The notes under the pieces: generated by a model
Seen by the model: only the letters and a program-made list of their open reading frames with translations
Told to the model about the DNA's origin: nothing
Database searches by the model: none
Translations under genes and position numbers: made by a program
NCBI GenBank assembly: GCA_027323885.1
Contig: DAHVZT010000145.1
Coordinates: 1-39,214, forward strand
Length of the DNA: 39,214 nt
Direction: 5' to 3'
Origin: Acidobacteriaceae bacterium
Lineage (GTDB): Bacteria > Acidobacteriota > Terriglobia > Terriglobales > Acidobacteriaceae
Shown: in pieces, positions 18,094 through 26,881 of the stretch
Position numbering within the stretch: position 1 is the stretch's first letter
Layout of the letters: the number at the start of each line of letters is the position of its first letter

Positions 18094-20409
18094 ATGAGCC
18101 GAAAATCCACGCAGCCGCTTTCCGCTCCCATTCCCCGGCTGCGTTTCGTCATCTTAGCGACCGCGTTCCTATTGTGGGCAATGGTCATAGCAGGGCGGCT
18201 GATCTGGCTGCAGGTTTTTCGCCATGCGGACTATGCCGCGCGCGAAATGCGTCAGCAGCAGCGCACCTTTCAGATAGCTCCGCGACGCGGCGTGTTATAC
18301 GATCGCAACCTGCGCGAGCTCGCAATGACCGCGCTGGTCGATTCCGTTTACGCCGTGCCCAGCGAAATTGCCGACAAGCAGGCCACGGCGAAGAAGCTTG
18401 CCGCTGTAGTCCACGCCGACCCGAAGGACCGCTACACCACTGCGGCGCAGATCGCCGCGCGTCTCCGGGCCTCGCGCAACTTCGCATGGGTGGCGCGTAA
18501 GGTGGACTCCGATGTAGCGGCGCGCGTGCGGGCGCTGAATCTGAAGGGTGTGTACCTGCAGAAGGAATTCAAGCGGTCCTACCCGGACAACAGTCTTGCC
18601 GCGCAGATTCTTGGATACGTAAGCCTGGACGACAACGGGCTCGGCGGCTTGGAATATCGCTATGACAAGATCCTGCACGGCAAGCCCGGCCGCGTTCTAA
18701 CGGCGGTGGACGCGCGCCGGCAGGCCCTGGGCAGCGTGCAGCGCGATCCTCAGGCCGGGGAGAATCTTGTCCTCACGCTGGATGAGCACATCCAGTTCAT
18801 CGCCGAGCAAGCGCTCGATCATGCAATGGAGCGGACCAAAGCGGCGAACGGCACCATCGTCGTTCAGGACCCCTCCAGCGGGCAGATTCTCGCGCTGGCA
18901 ATTCGACCGACCTTCAATCCAAACTCTGTAAGGCACGTTCCATCCGATTTGCTGCGCGACAATGCTGTCAGCGGCGTGTATGAGCCGGGCTCGGTGTTCA
19001 AGCTGGTGACCTATTCCGCCGCGTTGAATGAGCATGTCATTACGCCCGACACAATGATCAACTGCCTGGGAGGCCAGATCAATGTTGCGGGCAGAATGGT
19101 GCATGACGACCGCGACGCCATCAGGTACGAGAGCCGTTACCACAACGTGATCTCCGCAACGGAGGCCCTGGAACAGTCGAGCGACGTTGCCGCGATCGAG
19201 CTGGCGGAACGCCTGGGTAAGGATCGCTTCTATCAGTACATTCGCGCCGCCGGGTTCGGGGGGCGCACCGGGATTGAGCTGCCCGCAGAGACGCGCGGCC
19301 TGTTGAAGCCGCCCATGCGTTGGAATCCCACGACCATCGGCTCCATCCCGATGGGCCAGGAAGTTGGCGTGACCCCGATCCAATTGGTGAGCATGGTTTC
19401 CATGATCGCCAACGGAGGGATGTACCTGCCGCCGCACATCATCCTGCAGAGCTCGAGCGAGGCCAAGGGCGGCAAGTTGATGCCGGAGCCATTTCATCCG
19501 GGCCACGAACTGCCCGACCCTTTGCCTGCAGGCGCGCATCGCGTCATCTCCACCATGACAGCGGCAGAAATGCGCAAGATGATGCAAGCCGTGGTGCTTC
19601 ATGGAACTGGAATCCCGGCGCAGCTGAACGGATACAGCGCGGCGGGAAAAACCGGAACTGCGCAGAAAATTGACCCCCGAACCCACACATACTCAAAAAC
19701 GAAATACATTGCTTCCTTTGCGGGCTTCGCACCGGTCAACGATCCGGCGATCACGGTGGTAGTCGTAATGGATTCGCCACAATACTCCATGCATTACGGC
19801 ACGTCAGCCAGCGCTCCGGTCTTTCACGAGATGGCGCAACAAATTCTGGAATATCTTGGTGTGCCGCATGATGAGCCTTTGAAATCCACGAACGAAATTG
19901 CGGCGATTGTCAGCCATGCGCCAGCGGACGATGCTCCGGCGGAGCACCTGGATGATCTGAGCACCTTGTTTGCGGAAGTCAATCATTTGCCCGCAGACGA
20001 TCCGCTGCGAGCGCCCGCCAGGGAAACCGTAGGCGCGAACGCGGACGCAGATGAAGCTCGGGCGTATCAGCCCAACCCAACGCAGGGCGACAACGCGAAT
20101 GGCAGCGGGGAGGCTCAGGGCGATGCGGCCACGGGCGCCACTGCAATCGCCGATGACCCATCGCCGGCTCATTCGCAGCCTGCGCCCGCGGTTGTCGCCG
20201 CGGCAAGCTCCCCAGTACGGAGCAAAAATGTGGGACCCCTTATTACGGTGCCGAACTTTGCTGGCCAGCCTATGCGGAGCGTTGTGGGAACTGCGGCAAA
20301 TCTGGGATTGAATGTGCGCGTGTATGGAAATGGATTGGCGTCCGACCAGGCTCCGGCCGCGGGAACCCAAGTGCCTGCCGGGACGGCGGTCGTGGTGCGA
20401 TTCCATTGA
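18094..20409 (+). CDS. ftsI: Division transpeptidase FtsI/PBP3 with C-terminal PASTA domain
   Basis: 771 residues from the ATG at 18094; the track start is a GTG at 18055 without a ribosome site. A class B penicillin-binding protein that cross-links septal peptidoglycan in the periplasm. One membrane anchor (FVILATAFLLWAMVIAGRLIW) is followed by the dimerisation domain (RGVLYDRN) and the transpeptidase domain with SVFK (Ser about 300), SSD (about 362-364, the SxN position) and KTG (about 519-521). After the catalytic domain come about 130 residues rich in Ala, Asp and Pro, then a single PASTA domain (about 713-771; VPNFAGQPMRSV). The PASTA domain and long linker make it larger than proteobacterial FtsI (about 590). 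Confidence 0.95.
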   Translation: MSRKSTQPLSAPIPRLRFVILATAFLLWAMVIAGRLIWLQVFRHADYAAREMRQQQRTFQIAPRRGVLYDRNLRELAMTALVDSVYAVPSEIADKQATAKKLAAVVHADPKDRYTTAAQIAARLRASRNFAWVARKVDSDVAARVRALNLKGVYLQKEFKRSYPDNSLAAQILGYVSLDDNGLGGLEYRYDKILHGKPGRVLTAVDARRQALGSVQRDPQAGENLVLTLDEHIQFIAEQALDHAMERTKAANGTIVVQDPSSGQILALAIRPTFNPNSVRHVPSDLLRDNAVSGVYEPGSVFKLVTYSAALNEHVITPDTMINCLGGQINVAGRMVHDDRDAIRYESRYHNVISATEALEQSSDVAAIELAERLGKDRFYQYIRAAGFGGRTGIELPAETRGLLKPPMRWNPTTIGSIPMGQEVGVTPIQLVSMVSMIANGGMYLPPHIILQSSSEAKGGKLMPEPFHPGHELPDPLPAGAHRVISTMTAAEMRKMMQAVVLHGTGIPAQLNGYSAAGKTGTAQKIDPRTHTYSKTKYIASFAGFAPVNDPAITVVVVMDSPQYSMHYGTSASAPVFHEMAQQILEYLGVPHDEPLKSTNEIAAIVSHAPADDAPAEHLDDLSTLFAEVNHLPADDPLRAPARETVGANADADEARAYQPNPTQGDNANGSGEAQGDAATGATAIADDPSPAHSQPAPAVVAAASSPVRSKNVGPLITVPNFAGQPMRSVVGTAANLGLNVRVYGNGLASDQAPAAGTQVPAGTAVVVRFH

Positions 20410-20437
20410 TTGAAATCAGGACGGACTGCGCTACACT
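20410..20437 (+). promoter_or_regulatory. Candidate promoter upstream of murE
   Basis: TTGAAA at 20410-20415 and TACACT at 20432-20437 are separated by 16 nt, a good sigma-70-like match. They lie in the 216-bp spacer between ftsI and murE, directly after the ftsI stop. The spacer also holds a dispersed repeat copy (20480-20510). This promoter could allow murE and murF to be transcribed independently of the mraZ promoter. Confidence 0.42.
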
Positions 20438-20479
20438 ACCCTGCAAAGCGTCATCATGGCCGTCTGTCTAGAATGTCAG

Positions 20480-20510
20480 TTGCCATTCTGAGCGCAGCTA
20501 AGGATCTGTT
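20480..20510 (+). repeat. Dispersed repeat copy A (CATTCTGAGCG type)
   Basis: TGCCATTCTGAGCGCAGCTA followed by AGGATCTG matches, with several changes, the reverse complement of the copy at 37513-37544. Sequences close to GTCATTCTGAGCGNAGCGAAGGATC occur as interspersed repeats in many bacterial genomes, from memory and not checked. It lies in the ftsI-murE leader. Confidence 0.5.
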
Positions 20511-20625
20511 GTTTTGCGGACCCAGGGCAAAAATCCTTCGCGGCGTTCAGGGCAACAACATCGAATTTTGCGCAGAGTGACCATGCGTCGCAGCTTTTCC
20601 AGGATAGGAAGTTCCCCATCCAGCT

Positions 20626-22146
20626 ATGAATTTTTCCGGCCTATTGCGTCATGTGGAAATTGCCGAGCGGTCCGGTGCGGACCCGCATGTAAACGACGTC
20701 GTCTATGACTCCCGCAAAGCTACGCCCGGCGCTGTCTTTGTTGCCATGCATGGAGCCACCACCGACGGCAATCGCTACATCGAGAATGCGCTGCAGCAGG
20801 GCGCAGTCGCCATCGTCACGGACTCGCTGGAGCTATGGAAACAGCGAAGCGCATCTCATCCGGAACTGCCGCTCGTCCGTGTGGAGCACGGGCGGCGCGC
20901 GCTTGCAGTCCTCAGTGCGAATCTGCTTGAACATCCAGAGAAGAAACTCCACTTGACTGGAGTCACCGGAACCAACGGGAAGACCACCGTAACCTACATT
21001 CTGGAAGCAATGCTGCGGCACGCCGGGCGCAGTTGCGTACTCGCCGGCACCATCGAATATCGCGTCGGCCAGCAGGTCCGCCCCTCGCAGCATACTACGC
21101 CGGAATCGCGTGATCTGCTCGGCCTGTTCTCGGAAGGCGTAGCGGCAGGCGCTACGGAAGCGGTGATGGAAGTCTCATCTCACGCGCTCGATCAGGAGCG
21201 TGTTTGGGGACTCCACTGGGACACCGCGGTATTTACGAATCTGACGCAGGACCATCTCGACTACCACGGCGATATGGAATTGTACTTCCAGGCAAAGACG
21301 AAAATGTTCACCGGCCAGGGCGCTCCGCCTCCGCGCGTGGCGATCATCCATACGGGGGACAGTTACGGGCAGCGCATGCTGGCGATTGCGAAGGCTGCGG
21401 GAAGTGAGGTTTTCGGCTATAGCCTGAACGACGGCGACTTCCGTGCGGAAGACGTGCATATGGCGGGCAATGGTACGCGGTTTCGAATGCTGACGCCTCA
21501 CGGACATGCCGATATTCGGACCCACCTCGCCGGTCCGGTGAATGTGCTCAACCTAATGGCTGCCGCGGCTGCCGCCTCTGCCCGGGGACTGACGATGGAC
21601 GAAATCGTTTCGGGAATCGAGACGATCCCCCATGTGCCAGGGCGATTCCAGACCGTTGACTGCGGACAGCCGTTTACAGTCGCCATCGATTATGCCCATA
21701 CTGAGGACGCATTGCGCAACGTGGCTCGCCTGGCCAGGCTGCTGGCCAGACCGCACAACGGCCGGGTTATCCTGGTCTTCGGTTGCGGTGGAGATCGTGA
21801 TCGTGGCAAACGGCCCCGCATGGGACTGGCAGCCGGTGAGAGAAGCGACTTTGTTGTCGTTACGAGTGACAATCCGCGCGGAGAAGACCCGCAGGCGATT
21901 GTCCAGGCCATACTCCCTGGCGTTCAAGCCAGCGGAGTCAAGTTTGCTGTTGAACTGGACCGTGCGCGCGCAATCCAACTTGCAATTTCATCGGCAACAG
22001 ATCATGACGTGGTGGTAATCGCCGGAAAGGGGCATGAAAAGGTGCAGATTGTCGGTGGCCGCACCATACCCTTTGACGACGCGGAGTATGCGCGGCGGGA
22101 GCTGGAAAAGCGCTTCCGCCAATTCTCGCCAAAAAGGCCGGGGTGA
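20626..22146 (+). CDS. murE: UDP-MurNAc-tripeptide synthetase (meso-DAP adding)
   Basis: Adds the third amino acid to UDP-MurNAc-L-Ala-D-Glu using ATP, in the cytoplasm. 506 residues. The N-terminal substrate domain has VNDVVYDSRKATPGAVFVA, the ATP loop is GVTGTNGKTTVTY (about 112-124), the central domain has MEVSSHALDQERV, and the C-terminal part carries DNPRGEDP near 416. DNPR is the motif that selects meso-diaminopimelate rather than lysine. It overlaps murF's possible GTG start by 4 nt. The ribosome site is weak (AGGAAG about 13 nt upstream). Confidence 0.97.
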   Translation: MNFSGLLRHVEIAERSGADPHVNDVVYDSRKATPGAVFVAMHGATTDGNRYIENALQQGAVAIVTDSLELWKQRSASHPELPLVRVEHGRRALAVLSANLLEHPEKKLHLTGVTGTNGKTTVTYILEAMLRHAGRSCVLAGTIEYRVGQQVRPSQHTTPESRDLLGLFSEGVAAGATEAVMEVSSHALDQERVWGLHWDTAVFTNLTQDHLDYHGDMELYFQAKTKMFTGQGAPPPRVAIIHTGDSYGQRMLAIAKAAGSEVFGYSLNDGDFRAEDVHMAGNGTRFRMLTPHGHADIRTHLAGPVNVLNLMAAAAAASARGLTMDEIVSGIETIPHVPGRFQTVDCGQPFTVAIDYAHTEDALRNVARLARLLARPHNGRVILVFGCGGDRDRGKRPRMGLAAGERSDFVVVTSDNPRGEDPQAIVQAILPGVQASGVKFAVELDRARAIQLAISSATDHDVVVIAGKGHEKVQIVGGRTIPFDDAEYARRELEKRFRQFSPKRPG

Positions 22147-22148
22147 TC

Positions 22149-23537
22149 ATGCGGCTGACTCTGGAACAAATCCGATACTGGATGAGCGCGGAATTTGCGG
22201 CTCCGCATTTTGTGGATAAAGCCGCGGCCTCCGGCTATTCCATTGACTCGCGCACGATCGGGCGGGGAGAGATTTTCTTCGCCGTAAAGGGGGAACGCTT
22301 CGACGGTCACGATTTCGTGGAAGCGGCCCTGAGCTCGGGTGCGCTGGCCGCGGTCGTCAGTTCGGCGCGGTCTGCGCAATTTACCCTTCCTGCCGTCCGC
22401 GCCCGTCTCCTGCTGGTGGATGACCCGCTCGCTGCGCTGCAGCGTCTCGCCTCCTCTGTTCGGCGGCATTGGGGGAAGCGGGTCATCGGAATCACCGGAA
22501 GTGCGGGCAAGACGACGACGAAAGAAGCTGTTGCGCAGGTTCTGCAGAGTCGATATCGCGTTCACAAATCTCAAGGCAATCTGAACAACCATTACGGGTT
22601 GCCGCTCCAGTTGCTTAAGCTGCAGCCGGACCAGGATGTGGCCATTCTGGAGATGGGAATGTCGCATGCCGGAGAGATCGCCGCTTTGTGTCACATCGCC
22701 GCCCCGGATTGGGGCGTGGTGACCAATGTAGGCATGGCGCACGGCGAAAATTTCGCCGACGGACAGGCCGGAATCGCTCGCGCGAAATATGAACTGATCG
22801 CCGCGCTCCCGCGCCACGGAACTGCTATTCTGAACTGCGATGACAGCTATGTGCAGCAGTTTGGCCGGGATTTTGAAGGAACTGTCGTTTACTTTGGCAC
22901 TGGCTCGTGCGCCGATCCTCGCGCGGAGCGGATCGTGCCCCTGGGTACTCAGGGAACCAGATTTGCCGTAGTGGCCGGTGAAGAACGTGCCGAACTTCAA
23001 TTGAAGCTGATGGGTGAACACAATGTGCGCAATGCATTGGCCGGGATCGCGGCCGGCCTGGCGAGTGGGATTTCTCTGCCGGAATGTGCTGCCGCGTTGC
23101 AGAGTCTGGAGCCGCCCGACAGACGCGGCCAGACTCTTCGGCTGCGCGGCGCAACGCTCATAGATGACTGCTATAACTGCAATCCCCAGGCGTTGCAGGC
23201 TATGGTGAAGACGCTGCTGACGATTCCCGCGCAACGGCGCATCGTTGTTGCCGGAGAAATGCTCGAACTTGGTCCGGAGAGTCCGCGTCTGCACTATGAA
23301 TCCGGCAAATCCATGGCCACGCTTGGAGTCGATCTGGTCCTCGGAGTGCGCGGCGAGGCTGCATCTCTAGTCGCGGGAGCGAAAGCGGCGGGCACTGAGG
23401 CGCTTTTCCTGGAGTCCCCGGAAGACGCGGGAGCGTGGCTAAGGAATCATCTGCGCACGGGTGATGCGGTGCTTCTGAAAGCTTCACGCGGCGTACGGCT
23501 GGAACGCGCGCTGGAAGTATTGCAGCGTGCGGAGTAA
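22149..23537 (+). CDS. murF: UDP-MurNAc-tripeptide--D-Ala-D-Ala ligase
   Basis: Adds D-alanyl-D-alanine to UDP-MurNAc-tripeptide with ATP, completing the cytoplasmic pentapeptide precursor. 462 residues. ATP loop ITGSAGKTTTKEAV near 118, NNHYGLPLQLL, AILEMGMSHAGEI, and the C-terminal DDCYNCNPQAL are all Mur ligase motifs. The ATG at 22149 is preceded by GGGGTGA four nt away; the track GTG at 22143 is inside it. The gene overlaps or abuts murE, indicating coupling. The usual next gene, mraY, is absent: a convergent esterase follows after 16 bp. Confidence 0.97.
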   Translation: MRLTLEQIRYWMSAEFAAPHFVDKAAASGYSIDSRTIGRGEIFFAVKGERFDGHDFVEAALSSGALAAVVSSARSAQFTLPAVRARLLLVDDPLAALQRLASSVRRHWGKRVIGITGSAGKTTTKEAVAQVLQSRYRVHKSQGNLNNHYGLPLQLLKLQPDQDVAILEMGMSHAGEIAALCHIAAPDWGVVTNVGMAHGENFADGQAGIARAKYELIAALPRHGTAILNCDDSYVQQFGRDFEGTVVYFGTGSCADPRAERIVPLGTQGTRFAVVAGEERAELQLKLMGEHNVRNALAGIAAGLASGISLPECAAALQSLEPPDRRGQTLRLRGATLIDDCYNCNPQALQAMVKTLLTIPAQRRIVVAGEMLELGPESPRLHYESGKSMATLGVDLVLGVRGEAASLVAGAKAAGTEALFLESPEDAGAWLRNHLRTGDAVLLKASRGVRLERALEVLQRAE

Positions 23538-23553
23538 GCGCGCCGTTCTGGAC

Positions 23554-24477
23554 TTACTCCGCTCCGTTCTCCATCCAGCCATTCAGGTGCAGCCAGTTCT
23601 GTAGCAGCACGGGCCACATGCGAAGCTGAGGATTGTCCTGTGCCAGTCCTACTCCGTGATGTCCCTGCTCGAAGATGTGCATTTCCGCCGGAACGCCTGC
23701 GCGTACCAGCGCCTGGTAGAAAAGCACGGTGTTCATTACGGGTACCGTCCCATCATTCGTGGTGCTGAACAGAAACGCCGGTGGTGTTTGGGGCGTGACC
23801 TGCAATTCGTTCGACAACTCATTTTCCAGCGCAGGATTGGGCTGCTCCCCTAGCAGCATGTGCAACGAGCCATTGTGGGTGATCCCCGGCTGCATGCTGA
23901 TGACCGGGTAGCTAAGCACCAGGAAATCCGGACGGCTGCTCGCCCGCTCGATTGGATCGGCTGCGCCGGGATTGCCCGCATCGAAATGCGTTGCTGTGGT
24001 GGCCGCAAGATGCCCACCGGCGGAGGACCCCCAGATTCCAATATGTTTCGGGTCAAGACCGTCCGCCGCAGCCTGGCTGCGGACGTAGCGAATGGCCCGC
24101 TGTGCGTCGAGCAGCTCGGCAGGATGGTGGTAGCGAGGACCCAGCCGGTATTTGAGGACGAAAGCAGCCACCCCGCGGGCGTTCAGCCAATGTGCGAATT
24201 GTGTTCCTTCCAGGTCCGTCGCCAGCATGGAATAGCCTCCGCCGGGGCACACAACGATTCCCGTATGCGTCGGATTCTGCGCGGGCAAGTATGCCGTCAG
24301 TGTCGGCTTGTCAAGGTCGCCGCTCCCGAGCGCTCCGGGTGCGCCGCCGGGCCACAACAACACTGGCGCGGCAGCGGGCTGGACGGGTTCAGGAGATCCG
24401 CTTTGCCCCCGCATCAGCAACACGGAGCAGAATGCAAATACCGCGAGCGATAGAAGAAAACGTCGACGATACGGCAC
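23554..24477 (-). CDS. Exported alpha/beta-hydrolase, acetyl-esterase-like
   Basis: 307 residues from the GTG at 24477; the track ATG at 24513 adds 12 residues and has no ribosome site, while GGAGG lies 12 nt before the GTG. It has a signal peptide (RRRFLLSLAVFAFCSVLL). Then comes an alpha/beta-hydrolase of the BD-FAE/acetylxylan-esterase kind: oxyanion motif VVCPGGGY, nucleophile GSSAGGHLA, an Asp in NDGTVPVM and a His in EQGHHGVG. Such enzymes remove acetyl or feruloyl groups from plant polysaccharides. It begins two nt after the GH42 beta-galactosidase stop, so the two are probably translated from one mRNA and act together outside the cytoplasm. Confidence 0.85.
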   Translation of the reverse strand: MPYRRRFLLSLAVFAFCSVLLMRGQSGSPEPVQPAAAPVLLWPGGAPGALGSGDLDKPTLTAYLPAQNPTHTGIVVCPGGGYSMLATDLEGTQFAHWLNARGVAAFVLKYRLGPRYHHPAELLDAQRAIRYVRSQAAADGLDPKHIGIWGSSAGGHLAATTATHFDAGNPGAADPIERASSRPDFLVLSYPVISMQPGITHNGSLHMLLGEQPNPALENELSNELQVTPQTPPAFLFSTTNDGTVPVMNTVLFYQALVRAGVPAEMHIFEQGHHGVGLAQDNPQLRMWPVLLQNWLHLNGWMENGAE

Positions 24478-24478
24478 A

Positions 24479-26584
24479 CTATTTCTTCGCCTCCGAAAGT
24501 ACCGAAACTCCATAGCGGGGAAGTGTCACGGATTGTACCGCGCTGCCCTGCAAAACGTCGTTCATGGTGGCTGGTAAGGAAACGGTCTGCGGCCCGTCCG
24601 CCAGGTTCACAAGAATGAAGACGGTGTGGTCTTTTCCGTAGCGTGGGTCCACTTCAACCCCTGCCGGAACCGAGCCAAACGCCGGAGTCACCCCGCTCAT
24701 CCCTGTCATCCACTGCGCGAGCTTCGCCATGCCAGCTTCATCCATCCACACGCCAACATAGGTAATGCTGCCCTTCCCGACTTTGCGGGTGATGATCGCT
24801 GGTTTGCCGTCGAGCCAGCCGTTGCTCTTGCCATAGGTCGCCAGCACCTGCGTGTCTGGCGAACTGGTGCTCAGCAGCTCCGCCCAGAGCTGGCTGGTGT
24901 TGCTGCCGAATTGGCCCTCGACCGGAACCGGATGGATCAGCGCGTAATACTGCTCCACTCTGCCCCCGAGCAGAGAAACCAACGGACCGGGCTGCCGTTC
25001 CGTTTGCAGGCCATTGTCGTCATTCTTCATGCCAGAGCGCTGGCCCAGCACGAGATTCCCGCCGTTCTTCACGTACTGCTCCAGATTTTTCGCCGCCGCG
25101 CTGGACAGCACATTCAGACCCGGAGCGACCACGAGCTTGTACTGACTCAGGTCAACCGTGGGTTGCACAATGTCAATGGATTGTGCAATGTCCCGGAGCG
25201 GCTGATAGTAGCTGAGGATTTCCTTGATCGGGTCGTACGCCTTGTTGTGGCGTTGCCAGTTGATTGCCCATACGCTTCCATAGGTGTGCAGGATCGCCAC
25301 CTGCGATTTCGGAGTGGTTCCGGCGAGGACCGGCGCCGCCTTGGCAAATTCTCTGCCAATCTGCGCCACTTCTGTGTAGAGCGGAACGGGTGTTCCATCC
25401 GGACCGACGAGCGTTCCGTGGTATTCTTCCTGACCGTTGAGCGCGCTGCGCCATTGCCAATAGCTGACCGCGTCCGCACCATGGCCGACGTTATGCCACG
25501 CCATCGCCCGAACTTCTCCCTTGTTCAGGTCGTTGTTATCGGCGGCCCAGTTTACGTGGCCTGGCTGCGTTTCCATCACCCAGAAATTCTTTTGCTTAAA
25601 GCCTCTCGTCAAATCGTCCGTAGAGCCGTTGAAGTAAGCGTTCAGATGACCTTCGCCGATGTAATCGTCCCAGCTGGCCAGGTCCAGGTCCTGCGCCACG
25701 GTGTAGTGGTTATAGCCCTGGAACCATCCCATCATGTTGGTCGTGATGAACTGTCCGGGCGCGGCATATTGCCGGATCACGTCCAGCTGATTCTTTTGAT
25801 AGCTGCGCCAGGTATCGGAGACAAACCGCTTCCAGCTCAGCAGCAGTCCCGGATTGCCCTTGGTTGCTTCGATTGGGACCTGGTCCCAGTTGTTGTAGGT
25901 CTGGCTCCAATAGGTTGTGGTCCAGCGTGTGTTCAAGTTGTCCAATGTCTTATACCGTTGCTTCAGCCACTGCTGAAAGTCGGCGCGCGTCTGCGGGTCG
26001 TAAGAAACGTCGCTGTATTCGTTGTCGATCTGCCACCCGATCACGTCGGGATTATGGCCAACGCGCTGCGCCATCCGCGTCGCGATGTCCCGGGCGAGTT
26101 CCCTGTATTTGGGGTTGTCGAAGTTGAACTGCTGGCGGTTTCCGTGCTGCGCGCGGCGGCCGTCGTGTTCGGTGCGGAGCGTCTCCGGATATTTCTGCGT
26201 CAGCCATGCCGGAGGTGCGGCGGTAGGCGTCCCGACCACCACGTAGATTCCGTGCTTACCGGCCGCGTCGATTGCCCGCTCCAGCCAGCCCAGGTGGTAA
26301 TCACCCTCGGTGGGCTCCAGAGTACTCCACGCAAATTCCCCGATGCGAACGAAGCGAATGCCCGCCTTCTGCATCAGGTCCAGATCGGCATTCCAGCGAG
26401 ATTCCGGCCACTGCTCGGGATACCAAGCCGTCCCCAGCAGAATGGCTGGCGGCTTCGCGACGGATGGCTTCGCGCTTTCCTGCGCGGATGCCGCGGAGGG
26501 AAACGAGGCAGGAAAAAGGAATGCGCTAAAACACACTACGGAACTACATATCGCGAGAACTTTGCTGCGGTGCAACCACTTCAT
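24479..26584 (-). CDS. Secreted GH42 beta-galactosidase
   Basis: 701 residues. A signal peptide (VLAICSSVVCFSAFLFPASF, cleavage near SAQ) shows export, unlike most cytoplasmic GH42 enzymes. The catalytic domain starts near 50 (LLGTAWYPEQWP), with acid/base Glu189 in GWQIDNEYS and nucleophile Glu339 in FWVMETQPGHVNW. A trimerisation-like middle domain (about 440-640) and a small C-terminal domain follow. GH42 enzymes hydrolyse terminal beta-galactosides, often from plant galactans. AGAGGAG five nt before the ATG is a strong ribosome site. A palindromic operator candidate lies about 55 bp upstream. It is followed by an esterase, 2 nt apart. Confidence 0.95.
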   Translation of the reverse strand: MKWLHRSKVLAICSSVVCFSAFLFPASFPSAASAQESAKPSVAKPPAILLGTAWYPEQWPESRWNADLDLMQKAGIRFVRIGEFAWSTLEPTEGDYHLGWLERAIDAAGKHGIYVVVGTPTAAPPAWLTQKYPETLRTEHDGRRAQHGNRQQFNFDNPKYRELARDIATRMAQRVGHNPDVIGWQIDNEYSDVSYDPQTRADFQQWLKQRYKTLDNLNTRWTTTYWSQTYNNWDQVPIEATKGNPGLLLSWKRFVSDTWRSYQKNQLDVIRQYAAPGQFITTNMMGWFQGYNHYTVAQDLDLASWDDYIGEGHLNAYFNGSTDDLTRGFKQKNFWVMETQPGHVNWAADNNDLNKGEVRAMAWHNVGHGADAVSYWQWRSALNGQEEYHGTLVGPDGTPVPLYTEVAQIGREFAKAAPVLAGTTPKSQVAILHTYGSVWAINWQRHNKAYDPIKEILSYYQPLRDIAQSIDIVQPTVDLSQYKLVVAPGLNVLSSAAAKNLEQYVKNGGNLVLGQRSGMKNDDNGLQTERQPGPLVSLLGGRVEQYYALIHPVPVEGQFGSNTSQLWAELLSTSSPDTQVLATYGKSNGWLDGKPAIITRKVGKGSITYVGVWMDEAGMAKLAQWMTGMSGVTPAFGSVPAGVEVDPRYGKDHTVFILVNLADGPQTVSLPATMNDVLQGSAVQSVTLPRYGVSVLSEAKK

Positions 26585-26640
26585 GGAATCTCCTCTTCTC
26601 AGTCGGCCAGGAATGCAGACTGCGCGGCGACATCGATATT

Positions 26641-26654
26641 AAACGATAACGTTT
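26641..26654 (-). promoter_or_regulatory. Palindromic operator candidate upstream of GH42 gene
   Basis: AAACG-ATAA-CGTTT is a perfect 5-bp inverted repeat with a 4-bp centre, about 57 bp upstream of the GH42 start on the minus strand. It sits in the AT-rich part of the leader, where the -10/-35 region would be. LacI-family regulators bind palindromes with AAACG/CGTTT half-sites, usually with a shorter centre. No regulator gene is adjacent. The rest of the 26585-26881 spacer shows nothing else I can support. Confidence 0.4.
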
Positions 26655-26881
26655 GCTCGTGCGTACCAGGCTTCTGGCGAGCCATCCCGGCAGCGCTGCC
26701 GCTCCGCGTCAAACGCTATCCCTGGTCCAACAAAATCGCCAGGGCCGTCGACTCCCGCGGTCTTATGCGCATCTATCACAAGAGGTAAAGTGTTCGAGCC
26801 TGCCCCTATTCCGCAGGAACGGTATGGGTTTACCGCTGCAAAGCGGCCAAGCTTTTCAACATCCCGACAGGAGATTTCATC

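Noticed and set aside
22002-23294. 430-aa minus-strand ORF
   Set aside because: It is the antisense shadow of murF and the end of murE, with no motif or ribosome site.
24626-26788. 720-aa plus-strand ORF
   Set aside because: It is antisense to the GH42 gene, whose signal peptide, catalytic motifs and ribosome site are all clear. The plus-strand protein is His/Arg/Val-rich without a recognisable domain, a GC-rich shadow.
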